Positions 54,985-63,474 of a DNA stretch of 64,000 nucleotides are shown here, one piece after another (positions within the stretch are counted from its first letter, which is position 1; every line of letters begins with the position of its first letter). Source of the stretch: Vicinamibacterales bacterium (GTDB lineage: Bacteria > Acidobacteriota > Vicinamibacteria > Vicinamibacterales > UBA2999); assembly GCA_041394705.1 (NCBI GenBank), contig JAWKHS010000019.1:62001-126000 (forward strand). Direction: 5' to 3'. The notes under the pieces are model-generated. The model was given only the letters and a program-made list of their open reading frames with translations, did not search any database and had not been told where the DNA came from. The position numbers were made by a program, and so were the translations under genes.

Positions 54985-56865
54985 GTGGACATACACGTCG
55001 TCGGGCCGGAGGCCACGGCCGAGGAACGAAGCGCCGTCGATCACCTGCTCGGCCCGCCGGCGTCGGGATGGGAAGGCGGCGCGCGCGAGGCGCGCGACGG
55101 ACGTTCGGCCCGAATCGGCCGCGGCGCGTCGGTGGAACGACGGCACCTCCTGCTGCCGGCCTTCCACGCGGTGCAGGACCGCGTGGGCTGGGTGAGCCGC
55201 GGCGCCCTCAACTACATCTGCCAGCGGCTCGTCGTGCCCCCGGCGGACGCCTGGGGGGTCCTGACCTTCTATCACTTGTTCGCCACCGCGCCCCGCCGGC
55301 GCACCGTGGCCCACGTGTGTGACGACATCGCGTGCCGGGCCCGCGGTGCCGAGGCGCTGTGCGCGTCACTGGAGGCCGCGCTCGGGCCCGCGGGGACGGC
55401 TGCCGGCGGCGGCGACGCGACCTGGATGCGCAGTCCCTGTCTGGGGCAGTGCGAGCGCGCCCCGGCGGTGCTCGTCGTCGGGGCGGGCCAGCCGGCCACG
55501 CGGCACGTCGTGGCGCCGGCCGCCGACGCCGGCGAGATCGTGCGGGCACTGGCGCCTGGCGCGTCGGCGGGCGTGACCGAATCGCTCGCCGAACTGCGTC
55601 GCCTCGTGCCGCAGGCGGGCGACCCCAGCCTCAGGCTCCTTCGGCGCGTCGGCGTCGTGGATCCCACCAGTCTCGAGGCCTACCGGGGCTCGGGCGGGTA
55701 TCGGGCGCTCGCGCGCGCGATCGAGCTCGGCCCGCGCGGCGTCGTCGCCGAGGTGAAGGCCTCGAAGCTCATGGGACGCGGCGGCGCGGCGTTTCCCACC
55801 GGCGTCAAGTGGGAGGCGGTGCTGGGCGAGCCCGCCCTGCCGCACTACGTCGTCTGCAACGCCGACGAGTCCGAGCCGGGCACCTTCAAGGACCGCGTCC
55901 TCATGACGGGCGATCCGTTCGCCATCGTCGAGGCGATGACCATCTGCGGTATCGCCACGGGGAGCGAGCGCGGATTCCTCTACGTTCGCGGCGAGTATCC
56001 GGACGCCGAGGCCCGGATCGCCGGCGCCGCGGCCGCCGCCCGCGCGGCCGGCCTGCTCGGGCCGGACATCCTCGGGTCGGGCCACACGTTCGAGCTCGAC
56101 GTGCGGCGCGGAGCCGGCGCCTACATCTGCGGCGAGGAAACGGCGCTCTTCAACTCGATCGAGGGGAAGCGGGGCGAGCCGCGATCGAAGCCGCCGTTCC
56201 CGAGCCAGTCGGGCGTGTTCGGCCAGCCCACCGTCGTGAACAACGTCGAGACCCTGGCGAACGTCCTCGACATCCTCACCGAGGGCGCCGCGGCGTGGGC
56301 GGCCGCGGGCACGCCGGCCTCCACGGGCACGCGGCTCTTCTGCGTCTCGGGTCACGTCGCGCGGCCCGGCCTGTACGAACTGCCGTTCGGCCGGACGCTG
56401 GGCGACGTGCTCGACCTGGCCGGCGGCGTCGCGAGCGGCCGGCCACTGCAGGCGATCCTCCTCGGCGGCGCGGCCGGCATGTTCGTCGGGGCGGAGTCGC
56501 TGGGTCTGCGGCTGACGTTCGAGGACACGCGCTCCGCGTCGCTGACCCTGGGGTCGGGCGTCGTGATGGTGTTCGACGACACCGCCGACCTGCCGGACCT
56601 GCTCGGCCGCATCGCGCAGTTCTTCGAGGACGAGAGCTGTGGCCAGTGCGTCCCGTGCCGCGTGGGCACGGTGCGTCAGCGCGAGCTCCTGGAGCGGCTG
56701 CGGGCCGGCGCCGGCGCCGCCACGCCGGAGCGGCTGGCGCTCCTGAGCGAGCTGGGCCAGGCCATGCGCGACGCGTCGATCTGCGGCCTCGGCCAGACGG
56801 CCTCGTCGGCCGTCGAGTCGGCCGTCCAGCGGCTGCACGTCTTCCAGGGGGGGCACGCGTCGTGA
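54985..56865 (+). CDS. formate dehydrogenase diaphorase subunit (NuoE-NuoF fusion)
   Basis: 626 residues. Residues about 30-190 are NuoE-like with [2Fe-2S] ligands C112 and C117 (C-D-D-I-A-C) and C152 and C156 (C-L-G-Q-C). Residues about 215-620 are NuoF-like: NADH/FMN site G-R-G-G-A-A-F-P-T-G and V-C-N-A-D-E-S-E-P-G-T-F, then G-A-G-A-Y-I-C-G-E-E-T-A, and a [4Fe-4S] site C552-G-Q-C555-V-P-C558 with C600. It passes electrons between the Fe-S chain and NAD. The GTG start lies 3 nt after fdhA; the end overlaps the next gene (GTGA), so all three subunits are coupled. Confidence 0.92.
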   Translation: MDIHVVGPEATAEERSAVDHLLGPPASGWEGGAREARDGRSARIGRGASVERRHLLLPAFHAVQDRVGWVSRGALNYICQRLVVPPADAWGVLTFYHLFATAPRRRTVAHVCDDIACRARGAEALCASLEAALGPAGTAAGGGDATWMRSPCLGQCERAPAVLVVGAGQPATRHVVAPAADAGEIVRALAPGASAGVTESLAELRRLVPQAGDPSLRLLRRVGVVDPTSLEAYRGSGGYRALARAIELGPRGVVAEVKASKLMGRGGAAFPTGVKWEAVLGEPALPHYVVCNADESEPGTFKDRVLMTGDPFAIVEAMTICGIATGSERGFLYVRGEYPDAEARIAGAAAAARAAGLLGPDILGSGHTFELDVRRGAGAYICGEETALFNSIEGKRGEPRSKPPFPSQSGVFGQPTVVNNVETLANVLDILTEGAAAWAAAGTPASTGTRLFCVSGHVARPGLYELPFGRTLGDVLDLAGGVASGRPLQAILLGGAAGMFVGAESLGLRLTFEDTRSASLTLGSGVVMVFDDTADLPDLLGRIAQFFEDESCGQCVPCRVGTVRQRELLERLRAGAGAATPERLALLSELGQAMRDASICGLGQTASSAVESAVQRLHVFQGGHAS

Positions 56866-57779
56866 GCACCGAGAACGCCATCTGGTTCCACCTGCCGCCG
56901 CCGCCGGCCGTCACGCCGGTGGCGCCGCCGGCGCCCGCGGTGCCGACCGTCGCCGTCACCGTGGACGGAGCCGCCGTCGAGGTGCCCGAGGGGAGCACGC
57001 TGCTCGACGCCTGCCGCGCGGCGGGGAAGGACGTGCCCACGCTCTGCTACCTCGAGACCCTCACTCCCGTGAACGTGTGTCGCGTGTGCGTCGTGGAGCT
57101 CGAGGGCGCCCGCGTGCTCGCGCCCGCGTGCTCGCGGAAGGTCGAAGCCGGCATGACCGTCCACACCGACTCGCCGCGGGTCAGGACCGCGCGCAAGGTG
57201 GTGCTGGAACTGCTGGCGTCGTCGGTGGATCTGTCCACGGCCGACTCGCTGACGCCGATGCTGCGCGACTACGGCGCCGACCCCGAGCGCTTCGGCGCCG
57301 GAGCCGCCACCGTGGCCCAGCCCGTCAAGGACGACAACGACCTGTACGTCCGCGACTATTCCAAGTGCGTGCTCTGCTACAAGTGCGTCGAGGCCTGCGG
57401 CACCGACGCCCAGAACACGTTCGCCATCGCCGTGGCGGGCCGCGGCTTCCACGCGCACATCTCGACCGAGCTGGACGTGCCGCTGCCGGAGTCCGCGTGC
57501 GTCTACTGCGGCAACTGCATCGCGGTGTGCCCGACCGGCGCGCTCATGGCGAAGCCGGAGTTCGAGTTGCGCCAGGCCGGCGCGTGGGCGCCGGAGCGCC
57601 AGACGGTCACCGACACCATCTGCCCGTTCTGCGGCGTCGGATGCACGCTCACGGCGCACGTCCAGGACGACCGGATCGTCAAGGTCACCTCGCCCCTCGA
57701 CAACAGCGTCACGCAGGGGAATCTCTGCGTGAAGGGCCGGTTCGGTTTCGAGTACGCGAACGAGTCTGAAGACCAGTAG
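56862..57779 (+). CDS. formate dehydrogenase Fe-S subunit carrying the displaced FdhA [4Fe-4S] domain
   Basis: 305 residues. In order: a proline-rich leader (10-30); a [2Fe-2S] ferredoxin fold with C62, C73, C76 and C90; two [4Fe-4S] sites (C169, C172, C175, C179 and C213, C216, C219, C223); and a C-terminal domain with C254-P-F-C257-G-V-G-C261 and C289. The last domain is the molybdopterin-oxidoreductase Fe4S4 domain that normally starts the catalytic subunit, and it ends in C-V-K-G-R-F-G-F-E-Y exactly where FdhA would continue with R-L-T-H-P-L-V. The subunit therefore links the diaphorase to the active site. GTG start overlaps the upstream stop. Confidence 0.9.
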   Translation: MSTENAIWFHLPPPPAVTPVAPPAPAVPTVAVTVDGAAVEVPEGSTLLDACRAAGKDVPTLCYLETLTPVNVCRVCVVELEGARVLAPACSRKVEAGMTVHTDSPRVRTARKVVLELLASSVDLSTADSLTPMLRDYGADPERFGAGAATVAQPVKDDNDLYVRDYSKCVLCYKCVEACGTDAQNTFAIAVAGRGFHAHISTELDVPLPESACVYCGNCIAVCPTGALMAKPEFELRQAGAWAPERQTVTDTICPFCGVGCTLTAHVQDDRIVKVTSPLDNSVTQGNLCVKGRFGFEYANESEDQ

Positions 57780-57803
57780 GGACCAGGCACCAGGGGGAAG
57801 CGC

Positions 57804-58538
57804 ATGCGCGAGTCGTCACGCTGGACCACGCGCCGCGAGTGGCTGCTGTCGGGCGCCGCGGGAGTCGCCGTCATCGGCTTCGGCCGGCTGGGGGCCCGCG
57901 CGCAGGGCGCGCCGGTCAAGATCGGCATCATCGGATCCGGCCGCCAGGGCGGAGCGATCGGCCTGTTGTGGGCCAGGGCCGGGCACGAGGTGTTCTTCTC
58001 GTCCAGGCATCCCGAAACCCTCACGGACCTGGTCGCGCAGGCCGGGCCGAAGGCCAGGGCGGGCCTGCCCGAAGAAGCGGCGCAGTTCGGCGACGTCGTG
58101 CTGATCGCCGTGCCCTACGGCGCGACGCCCCAGATCGGGCGCGACTACGCGAAGTACATGCAAGGCAAGATCGTCATCGACGTCGGCAACCCCAGGGTGG
58201 ACCGCGACGGTGATGTCGGCAAGGACGGCCTGGCGCGCGGCACGGGCGTCACGTCGAAGGAGTACCTCCCGGGCGTGCGCCTCGTGCGCGCCCTGAACGC
58301 GCTGAGCTACACGCAGGTCACGAAGGAGGCGCACCGCGCCGGCGAGAAGCTGGGCATCCCCATCGCCTCGGACGACCAGGCGGCCATCGCGATGACCGTT
58401 CGCCTCGTCACCGACGCCGGGTTCGACCCCGTGGTCGTCGGCGGCCTGGCGCGAGCGCGCGAGTTCGACGCCGGCACCCCCGTGTACGTGAAAGGCCTGA
58501 CGGCAGCGCAACTGAAGGCCGCCCTGAAGCTGCCCTAG
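57804..58538 (+). CDS. Tat-signal NADPH-dependent F420-reductase-like Rossmann protein
   Basis: 244 residues. The N-terminus carries a twin-arginine signal (T-R-R-E-W-L-L, then a hydrophobic stretch to A-R-A-Q-G near 34). The body has the NADP motif I-G-I-I-G-S-G-R-Q-G-G (about 40-50) and resembles F420:NADP oxidoreductase-like and NAD-binding 2 proteins (D-V-V-L-I-A-V-P-Y, G-K-I-V-I-D-V-G-N-P). An exported NADP-binding enzyme is unusual, since free NADP is cytoplasmic; cofactor would be bound before Tat export. Start has GGGGAAG 3 nt upstream. It follows the formate dehydrogenase operon by 24 nt. Confidence 0.8.
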   Translation: MRESSRWTTRREWLLSGAAGVAVIGFGRLGARAQGAPVKIGIIGSGRQGGAIGLLWARAGHEVFFSSRHPETLTDLVAQAGPKARAGLPEEAAQFGDVVLIAVPYGATPQIGRDYAKYMQGKIVIDVGNPRVDRDGDVGKDGLARGTGVTSKEYLPGVRLVRALNALSYTQVTKEAHRAGEKLGIPIASDDQAAIAMTVRLVTDAGFDPVVVGGLARAREFDAGTPVYVKGLTAAQLKAALKLP

Positions 58539-58585
58539 GGCTCACTCGAATCGGCCCCGGCGGCGGCGGCCGAGGAGGAGTGCGC

Positions 58586-59554
58586 ATGGAAGGGCTCGTG
58601 AAGGCCTGGGGACGCATCCTGACCGGATACCGTCCCAGTCTGTCGATCGAGATCACGCGCGAGTGTCCCCTCAGATGCCCGGGCTGCTACGCGTACGGCG
58701 ACGCCCACCTCGGCGGCGCCGTGACGCTGCGCGACATGAGCGACCTGCGCGGCGAGGACCTGGTGGCCAACGTCCTGGCCCTGGTGGACCGCACGCGGCC
58801 CGTGCACGTCTCGATCGTGGGCGGGGAGCCGCTGGTGCGCTACCGCGAGCTCGACGCCCTCCTGCCGCGGCTCGCCGACCGCGGCATCTACACGCAGCTG
58901 GTGACGAGCGCCGTCCGCCCGATTCCGCCGTCCTGGGCGTCGGTTCCACGCCTGCAGATCTGCGTCTCGATCGACGGACTGCCGGCCGAGCACGACGTGC
59001 GGCGCGCGCCCGCCACCTACGATCGGATCCTGAGGCACATCGCCGGCCACCGGATCACCGTGCACTGCACCGTGACCCGCCAGCAGGCGGCGCGCGAAGG
59101 CTACCTCGACGAGTTCGTCGACTTCTGGGCGGCCAACGCCGACACGCGGACCATCTGGGTGAGCCTCTACACGCCGCAGGTCGGCGAGGAGAGCGCCGAG
59201 TGCCTGTCGGCGGATGACCGGGCACGTGTCGTCGCCGCGCTGCACCGCCTCCGCGCGCGCGTGCCGAAGCTGCAGATGCCCCACGGGCTCCTGACGGCAT
59301 TGACCGCGCCGCCAGCCTCGCCCGGCGACTGCATCTTCGCGCAGACGACCGAGTGCGTGTCGGCGGACCTCACCACCCGCATCACGCCCTGCCAGTTCGG
59401 GGGGACACCGGACTGCCAGCGCTGCGGCTGCATGGCCTCGGCGGCCCTCGCCGCCGTCGGACGGCACCGCCTGCCGGGCGGCCTGAGGGTGGAGTCGATC
59501 TTCAAGGCCTCGTTCGCCGTTGGCGAGCGCGTCCGCCGCCGGCGGCCGCACTGA
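58586..59554 (+). CDS. radical SAM protein
   Basis: 322 residues. The radical SAM site is C27-P-L-R-C31-P-G-C34-Y-A-Y-G, C-x3-C-x2-C, followed by S-I-V-G-G-E-P-L-V-R-Y (about 74-84) that binds SAM. The C-terminal part has further cysteines (G-D-C-I-F-A-Q-T-T-E-C, then P-C, D-C-Q-R-C-G-C), resembling a SPASM-type auxiliary cluster region. Substrate unknown. GAGGAGGAG (58572-58580) ends 5 nt before the ATG at 58586. It sits 47 nt after the Rossmann protein gene and could belong to the same operon. Confidence 0.85.
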   Translation: MEGLVKAWGRILTGYRPSLSIEITRECPLRCPGCYAYGDAHLGGAVTLRDMSDLRGEDLVANVLALVDRTRPVHVSIVGGEPLVRYRELDALLPRLADRGIYTQLVTSAVRPIPPSWASVPRLQICVSIDGLPAEHDVRRAPATYDRILRHIAGHRITVHCTVTRQQAAREGYLDEFVDFWAANADTRTIWVSLYTPQVGEESAECLSADDRARVVAALHRLRARVPKLQMPHGLLTALTAPPASPGDCIFAQTTECVSADLTTRITPCQFGGTPDCQRCGCMASAALAAVGRHRLPGGLRVESIFKASFAVGERVRRRRPH

Positions 59555-59580
59555 GCCGTCCGGCGCCGTCCCTTGGCCCG

Positions 59581-59666
59581 CGGCGCCGCCTCCGAGCGGC
59601 GCCCTGGCTATTGGCCTGCGGCGCCGCCTCCGAGCGGCGCCCTGGCTATTGGCCTGCGGCGCCGCC
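59581..59666. repeat. 38-bp tandem repeat with hairpins at the end of ggt
   Basis: Two full 38-bp units (starting at 59581 and 59619) and a 10-bp partial third (59657). Each full unit contains a perfect 8-bp hairpin (GGCGCCGC with GCGGCGCC, 6-nt loop). The repeat fills the gap between the convergent radical SAM and gamma-glutamyltransferase genes and its third copy encodes the last residues and TAG stop of the latter. Confidence 0.75.
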
Positions 59667-61334
59667 GTCGGCCTGACGCCGGTCCACGCCGCCTTCGAGA
59701 AGGCCGTCCTTCAGCACGATGACCTCGGCCACGCCCTGGCTGCCGCCCTCGGACACGTTGTGGCCCATCGCCTTCAGCTTCGCGATGGTGTCGGCCGAGA
59801 ACCCGTACCGCTCCATGGACAGGCGATCGGGCAGCCACTGGTGGTGCATGCGCCCGGCGTCCACGGCTTCCTGGGCGTTCATGCCGAAGTCCACGACGTT
59901 CAGGATGGTCATGAGCACGGTGTTGATGATGGTCCGGCCTCCGGGCGAGCCCGTGACCATGAAGAGCTGGCCGTCCCTGGCCAGGATCATCGGGGACATG
60001 CTGGAGAGCGGGCGCTTGTACGGCAGCGCGAGGTTCGGCTTGGTCCCGATGTTGCCGCGCTCGTCGGTCATCTCCGGCGCGGAGTTGAAGTCGCCCAGCT
60101 CGTTGTTCAGCAGGAAGCCCGCACCCGGCACGACGATCCGCGAGCCGTACCCGTACTCGAGCGTGTAGGTCAGGGACACGGCGTTGTGCGTGCCGTCCAC
60201 CACCGAGAGGTGGGTCGTTTCCTGCGATTCGGTCGGCCACGTGAACGACGTCGGCGACGACACCGAGGCCTTGTTCGGGTTGATGGTCTTGCGGACCTGT
60301 GTCGCGTAGTCCTTCGACAGGAGCTGGGTCACGGGAATGCCGCTGTTGAAGTCGGGATCGCCGAGGTGCTGGGCGCGATCCGCGAACGCACGCCGCATCG
60401 ACTCCGCCACGAGGTGGAGGTTCTGGGCCGAGCCGTAGCCGGCGGCCTTCAGGTCGTAGCCTTCGAGGATGTTCAGCATCTCGCTGACGGCGATGCCGCC
60501 CGAACTGGGCGGCGGCATCCCGATGAGCTCGTAGCCGCGGTAGGTGCTCGTGACGGGCGTGCGCTCCTTGGCCTCGTACTTCTTCAGGTCGTCGCGCGTG
60601 ATGAGCCCGCCGTTGGCCTTCATCTCCTTCTCGATGAGCTCGGCCGTCTCGCCTTCGTAGAAGCCCTTCGGCCCGTTGTCGGCGATCCGCTGGAGGGTGC
60701 GGGCGAGATCCGGCTGCTTCAGGAGCTCGCCGGCCTGGTAGGGCTGGCCGTTCTTCGTGAACTGCGCCAGAGACGCCGGGAACTTCTTGAACTCGGGAAT
60801 CATCCGCTCGAGCGACCGCGCCAGGTCGATGCTGATCGGGAATCCGTCGCGCGCGAGTGCCACGGCCGGCGCGACCAGGTCCTTCCAGGGCGTGCGGCCC
60901 AGCTTCTGGTGCGCCAGGTACAGACCGGCCACGGTGCCGGGCACGCCGACGGAGCGGTGGCTGTTGTGGTGGATGTCGAAGTCGTACTTGCCGTCCTTCA
61001 TCCACATCGTCGGGCTCGACCCGGCGGGCGCCATCTCGCGGAAGTCGAACGTGGTCGACGTGCCGTCGGCCGCGCGGTACACGATGAAGCCGCCGCCCCC
61101 GATGTTCCCGGCGGTGGGGTGGGTGACGGCGAGGGCGAACGCGGTGGCGACGGCGCCGTCGATGGCGTTCCCGCCGCCCTTCATCACCCGCCAGCCGGCC
61201 TCGGAGGCGATGTCGCTCGCCGAGATGACCATGCCGCCCTTGGCGCGGTACGGCAGGTTCCCGGCGTGCAGAGTGAGCGCCAGGGAACAGACGGCGAGCG
61301 CCACCAGGGGCGCGGCGGGACGTCGGGTACGCAT
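59646..61334 (-). CDS. ggt: gamma-glutamyltransferase
   Basis: 562 residues with a signal peptide (about 1-24), so periplasmic. It hydrolyses or transfers gamma-glutamyl groups of glutathione and related amides. It is the more canonical of the two homologues in this window: nucleophile T373 in Q-E-T-T-H-L-S-V-V-D, downstream G-Y-G-S-R-I-V...G-F-L-L-N-N-E-L-G-D-F, and the oxyanion G-S-P-G-G-R-T. The autoproteolysis site is before T373. GGAGG sits just upstream of the ATG at 61334. The C-terminal A-A-G-Q is encoded inside a tandem repeat. Confidence 0.93.
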   Translation of the reverse strand: MRTRRPAAPLVALAVCSLALTLHAGNLPYRAKGGMVISASDIASEAGWRVMKGGGNAIDGAVATAFALAVTHPTAGNIGGGGFIVYRAADGTSTTFDFREMAPAGSSPTMWMKDGKYDFDIHHNSHRSVGVPGTVAGLYLAHQKLGRTPWKDLVAPAVALARDGFPISIDLARSLERMIPEFKKFPASLAQFTKNGQPYQAGELLKQPDLARTLQRIADNGPKGFYEGETAELIEKEMKANGGLITRDDLKKYEAKERTPVTSTYRGYELIGMPPPSSGGIAVSEMLNILEGYDLKAAGYGSAQNLHLVAESMRRAFADRAQHLGDPDFNSGIPVTQLLSKDYATQVRKTINPNKASVSSPTSFTWPTESQETTHLSVVDGTHNAVSLTYTLEYGYGSRIVVPGAGFLLNNELGDFNSAPEMTDERGNIGTKPNLALPYKRPLSSMSPMILARDGQLFMVTGSPGGRTIINTVLMTILNVVDFGMNAQEAVDAGRMHHQWLPDRLSMERYGFSADTIAKLKAMGHNVSEGGSQGVAEVIVLKDGLLEGGVDRRQADGGAAGQ

Positions 61335-61404
61335 CGGAGCCTCCAAATCGTCTCCGACGATAGGGGACGACGGGAAGGCAGTCAAGGACGGCCTGCGCCC
61401 CGTG

Positions 61405-61578
61405 TCACAGCCCCGGCTTCCGCCTGGCGAAGACGAGCGTGAGGATGGCGAGCAGGATCTCGTCCAGGAAGGGCACGACGTCAGGAATCACCAGGTCGAG
61501 GCCGAGCAGCGCCGCCGCCAGCAGGAACAGCCGCGGCGTGGCCAGTCGGGACAGGAAGTTGGCGAGCAGGGTGGGCAT
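61405..61578 (-). CDS. small DUF6116-like membrane protein
   Basis: 57 residues, starting MPTLLANFLSRLATPRLFLL. Two hydrophobic helices flank L-D-L-V-I-P-D-V-V-P-F-L-D-E-I-L-L, a pattern I recall from DUF6116 proteins. It is probably an inner-membrane protein of unknown role. It lies 70 nt upstream of ggt in the same direction. No clear ribosome site. Confidence 0.65.
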   Translation of the reverse strand: MPTLLANFLSRLATPRLFLLAAALLGLDLVIPDVVPFLDEILLAILTLVFARRKPGL

Positions 61579-61654
61579 GGGATGGCTCAGCGGCGAGGGT
61601 CTGGGAGCTCGGGACCAGGGTCTGAGCGCGTCATGCGCCGGTCACCAGCCCTCC

Positions 61655-62566
61655 CTAGTCCTTGTGCGCGATCGGCGTATCGTCCCGGTTCCCCCATTCC
61701 TCCCACGCGCCGTAGTAGTTGCGGAGCCTGGACAGGTCGTGGCCCAGGAGCGCCAGGGTCCAGAGGTCGTAGCTCGCGCGCATGCCGACCTGGCAGTAGA
61801 CGATCACCTGGTCGCCGGGGCCGACGCCCTTGCCGCGCCAGAGGGCGTCCACCTCGGCGGGGGGCTTCACCGCGCGCGAGGTGGCGTCGAGGAGGTCCTC
61901 CCAGTACACGGGGATCGACGACTCGATGAAGCCGCCGCGCTTGATGCCGCGCAGATCCTTCCCGGCGATCTCGGCCTCGGTGCGGGCGTCGATGAGGCGG
62001 ACGGCGGGGTTGTTGATGGCGGCCTTCACGTCGTCGGCCGTGGCCACGCCGACCGTGCCCGTCCGCACGTTGAAGGTGGCGGGAGCGATGGTGGGGACCG
62101 CGGCGTCCACGGGCCGCCTGGCCGCGACCCAACCGGGCCAGCCGCCGTCGAGCAGCGCGACGTTGGTGTGCCCGTGGAGGTTGAGGATCCACCACAGCCG
62201 CGCCGCGTACAGACCGCCGCGCTCGTCGTACACCACGACCCGCGTCTCGTCCGAGATGCCCAGGCGGCCCATGAGCGCCGCGAACGCCTGCGGCGTGGGG
62301 AGGAAGGTCGGCGGCGCATTCCGGTCGCGGATCGCGTTGTTGTCGAGCCACACGGCGCCCGGGACGTGGCCGTCGCCGTAGCCGCGCGGCCGCATGTCCA
62401 CGATGCGGAGGCCGGGCGCCGACAGGTTGCGGGCCAGCCAGTCGCCGTCGACGATGAGGTCGGGTCGCGCGAAGCGCGCCGCCGGCGTCTGCGCCGGGCC
62501 CGGCGCCGCCGTCACCAGGAGCGCCGCCGCCGCGGCGAGGACGAGTCGAATGGCCATGAGCGGCAT
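61655..62566 (-). CDS. secreted rhodanese-type sulfurtransferase
   Basis: 303 residues with a signal peptide (about 1-25). Two rhodanese domains: the first with I-V-D-M-R-P-R-G and the second with active cysteine C258 in Y-C-Q-V-G-M-R-A-S. A two-domain arrangement with catalysis in the second half is that of thiosulfate or mercaptopyruvate sulfurtransferases; the C-Q-V-G-M-R loop favours neither clearly. A periplasmic sulfurtransferase. The start could be 62557 (MAIRLV) instead. Confidence 0.88.
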   Translation of the reverse strand: MPLMAIRLVLAAAAALLVTAAPGPAQTPAARFARPDLIVDGDWLARNLSAPGLRIVDMRPRGYGDGHVPGAVWLDNNAIRDRNAPPTFLPTPQAFAALMGRLGISDETRVVVYDERGGLYAARLWWILNLHGHTNVALLDGGWPGWVAARRPVDAAVPTIAPATFNVRTGTVGVATADDVKAAINNPAVRLIDARTEAEIAGKDLRGIKRGGFIESSIPVYWEDLLDATSRAVKPPAEVDALWRGKGVGPGDQVIVYCQVGMRASYDLWTLALLGHDLSRLRNYYGAWEEWGNRDDTPIAHKD

Positions 62567-62613
62567 TGTAGCGGCGGCCGGCCGGGACGCGCGCGACCCA
62601 GGCCATCGCCCCT

Positions 62614-63474
62614 TCACGGATAGCGAATCACCACGTCCTCACGTTCCCAGCGGTCGCCCGCCGGCTGCGGGGGCAGGATGGGACGGAGGTACGCGTTCAC
62701 GTCCTTCCGGGGGTTCCATTGGGCGGGATAGCCGAGCGACACCTCTTCGAAGCGGACGCCGTCGCGCCACCGCGTGGAGCGCATGTGGAGGTGTCCGGAC
62801 ACGACCACGTCGATGGGGAAGCGAACGTGCCAGTCCGCCGTGCGCACCGACCCGCACCAGATCGTGAAGCGCGGCACGCGCGGCAGCACGGCCAGGTCGG
62901 GCCGCAGCGCGAAGTGGTTGACGAGGACGATCCGCGTGCCAGGTGCCACTTCCGCCAGGCGGGATTCCGACGCCGCGACCCGCGCGGCGCACCAGGCGGC
63001 CCGCGAGGGATGCGGCGCCGCCGAGAGCAGGAGCTCGTCGGCGCACGTCACGCCGGTCTCGGCCGCCCACGCGACGGCCTCGTCCGGCGTCGTCCAGGCA
63101 GGCCCGAACGAGTAGTCGTACAACGTGAAGGTCGGCGCGATCACGTGGCCCGTCGCCGGCCACACCGCGTAGGGATCTTCGGGCGTGAGGACGCCGGCGG
63201 CGCGGCACGCCTCGACGAGGCGCTCGTAGTGGGCGACGCCGCGGCGCGCGTCCGGCCACTGGCGCGGGGTCCACAGGTCGTGATTCCCGGGCGTCCAGAT
63301 CACGGTCGCGAACCGCCGCGTCACGACGTCGAGCACGGACTGCAGCTGGGCCAGGGTGTCGCCCGTGTCGCCGGCCAGGATCAGCCAGTCGTCGCCGTGG
63401 TCGGCGAGCGCGTCGACGGCGCGCCGGTTCGCCGCGAATCCGACGTGCAGGTCACTGGTCGCCCACAGCCTCAT
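62614..63474 (-). CDS. metallophosphoesterase
   Basis: 286 residues, cytoplasmic. Calcineurin-like motifs in order: S-D-L-H-V-G (7-12), G-D-T-G-D (35-39), G-N-H-D-L-W (63-68), V-N-H-F near 190 and the C-terminal V-S-G-H-L-H. This is the metal-dependent phosphoesterase fold; the substrate is unknown. Its ATG overlaps the stop of the upstream phosphopantetheinyl transferase gene (ATGA), so the two are coupled. Confidence 0.9.
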   Translation of the reverse strand: MRLWATSDLHVGFAANRRAVDALADHGDDWLILAGDTGDTLAQLQSVLDVVTRRFATVIWTPGNHDLWTPRQWPDARRGVAHYERLVEACRAAGVLTPEDPYAVWPATGHVIAPTFTLYDYSFGPAWTTPDEAVAWAAETGVTCADELLLSAAPHPSRAAWCAARVAASESRLAEVAPGTRIVLVNHFALRPDLAVLPRVPRFTIWCGSVRTADWHVRFPIDVVVSGHLHMRSTRWRDGVRFEEVSLGYPAQWNPRKDVNAYLRPILPPQPAGDRWEREDVVIRYP

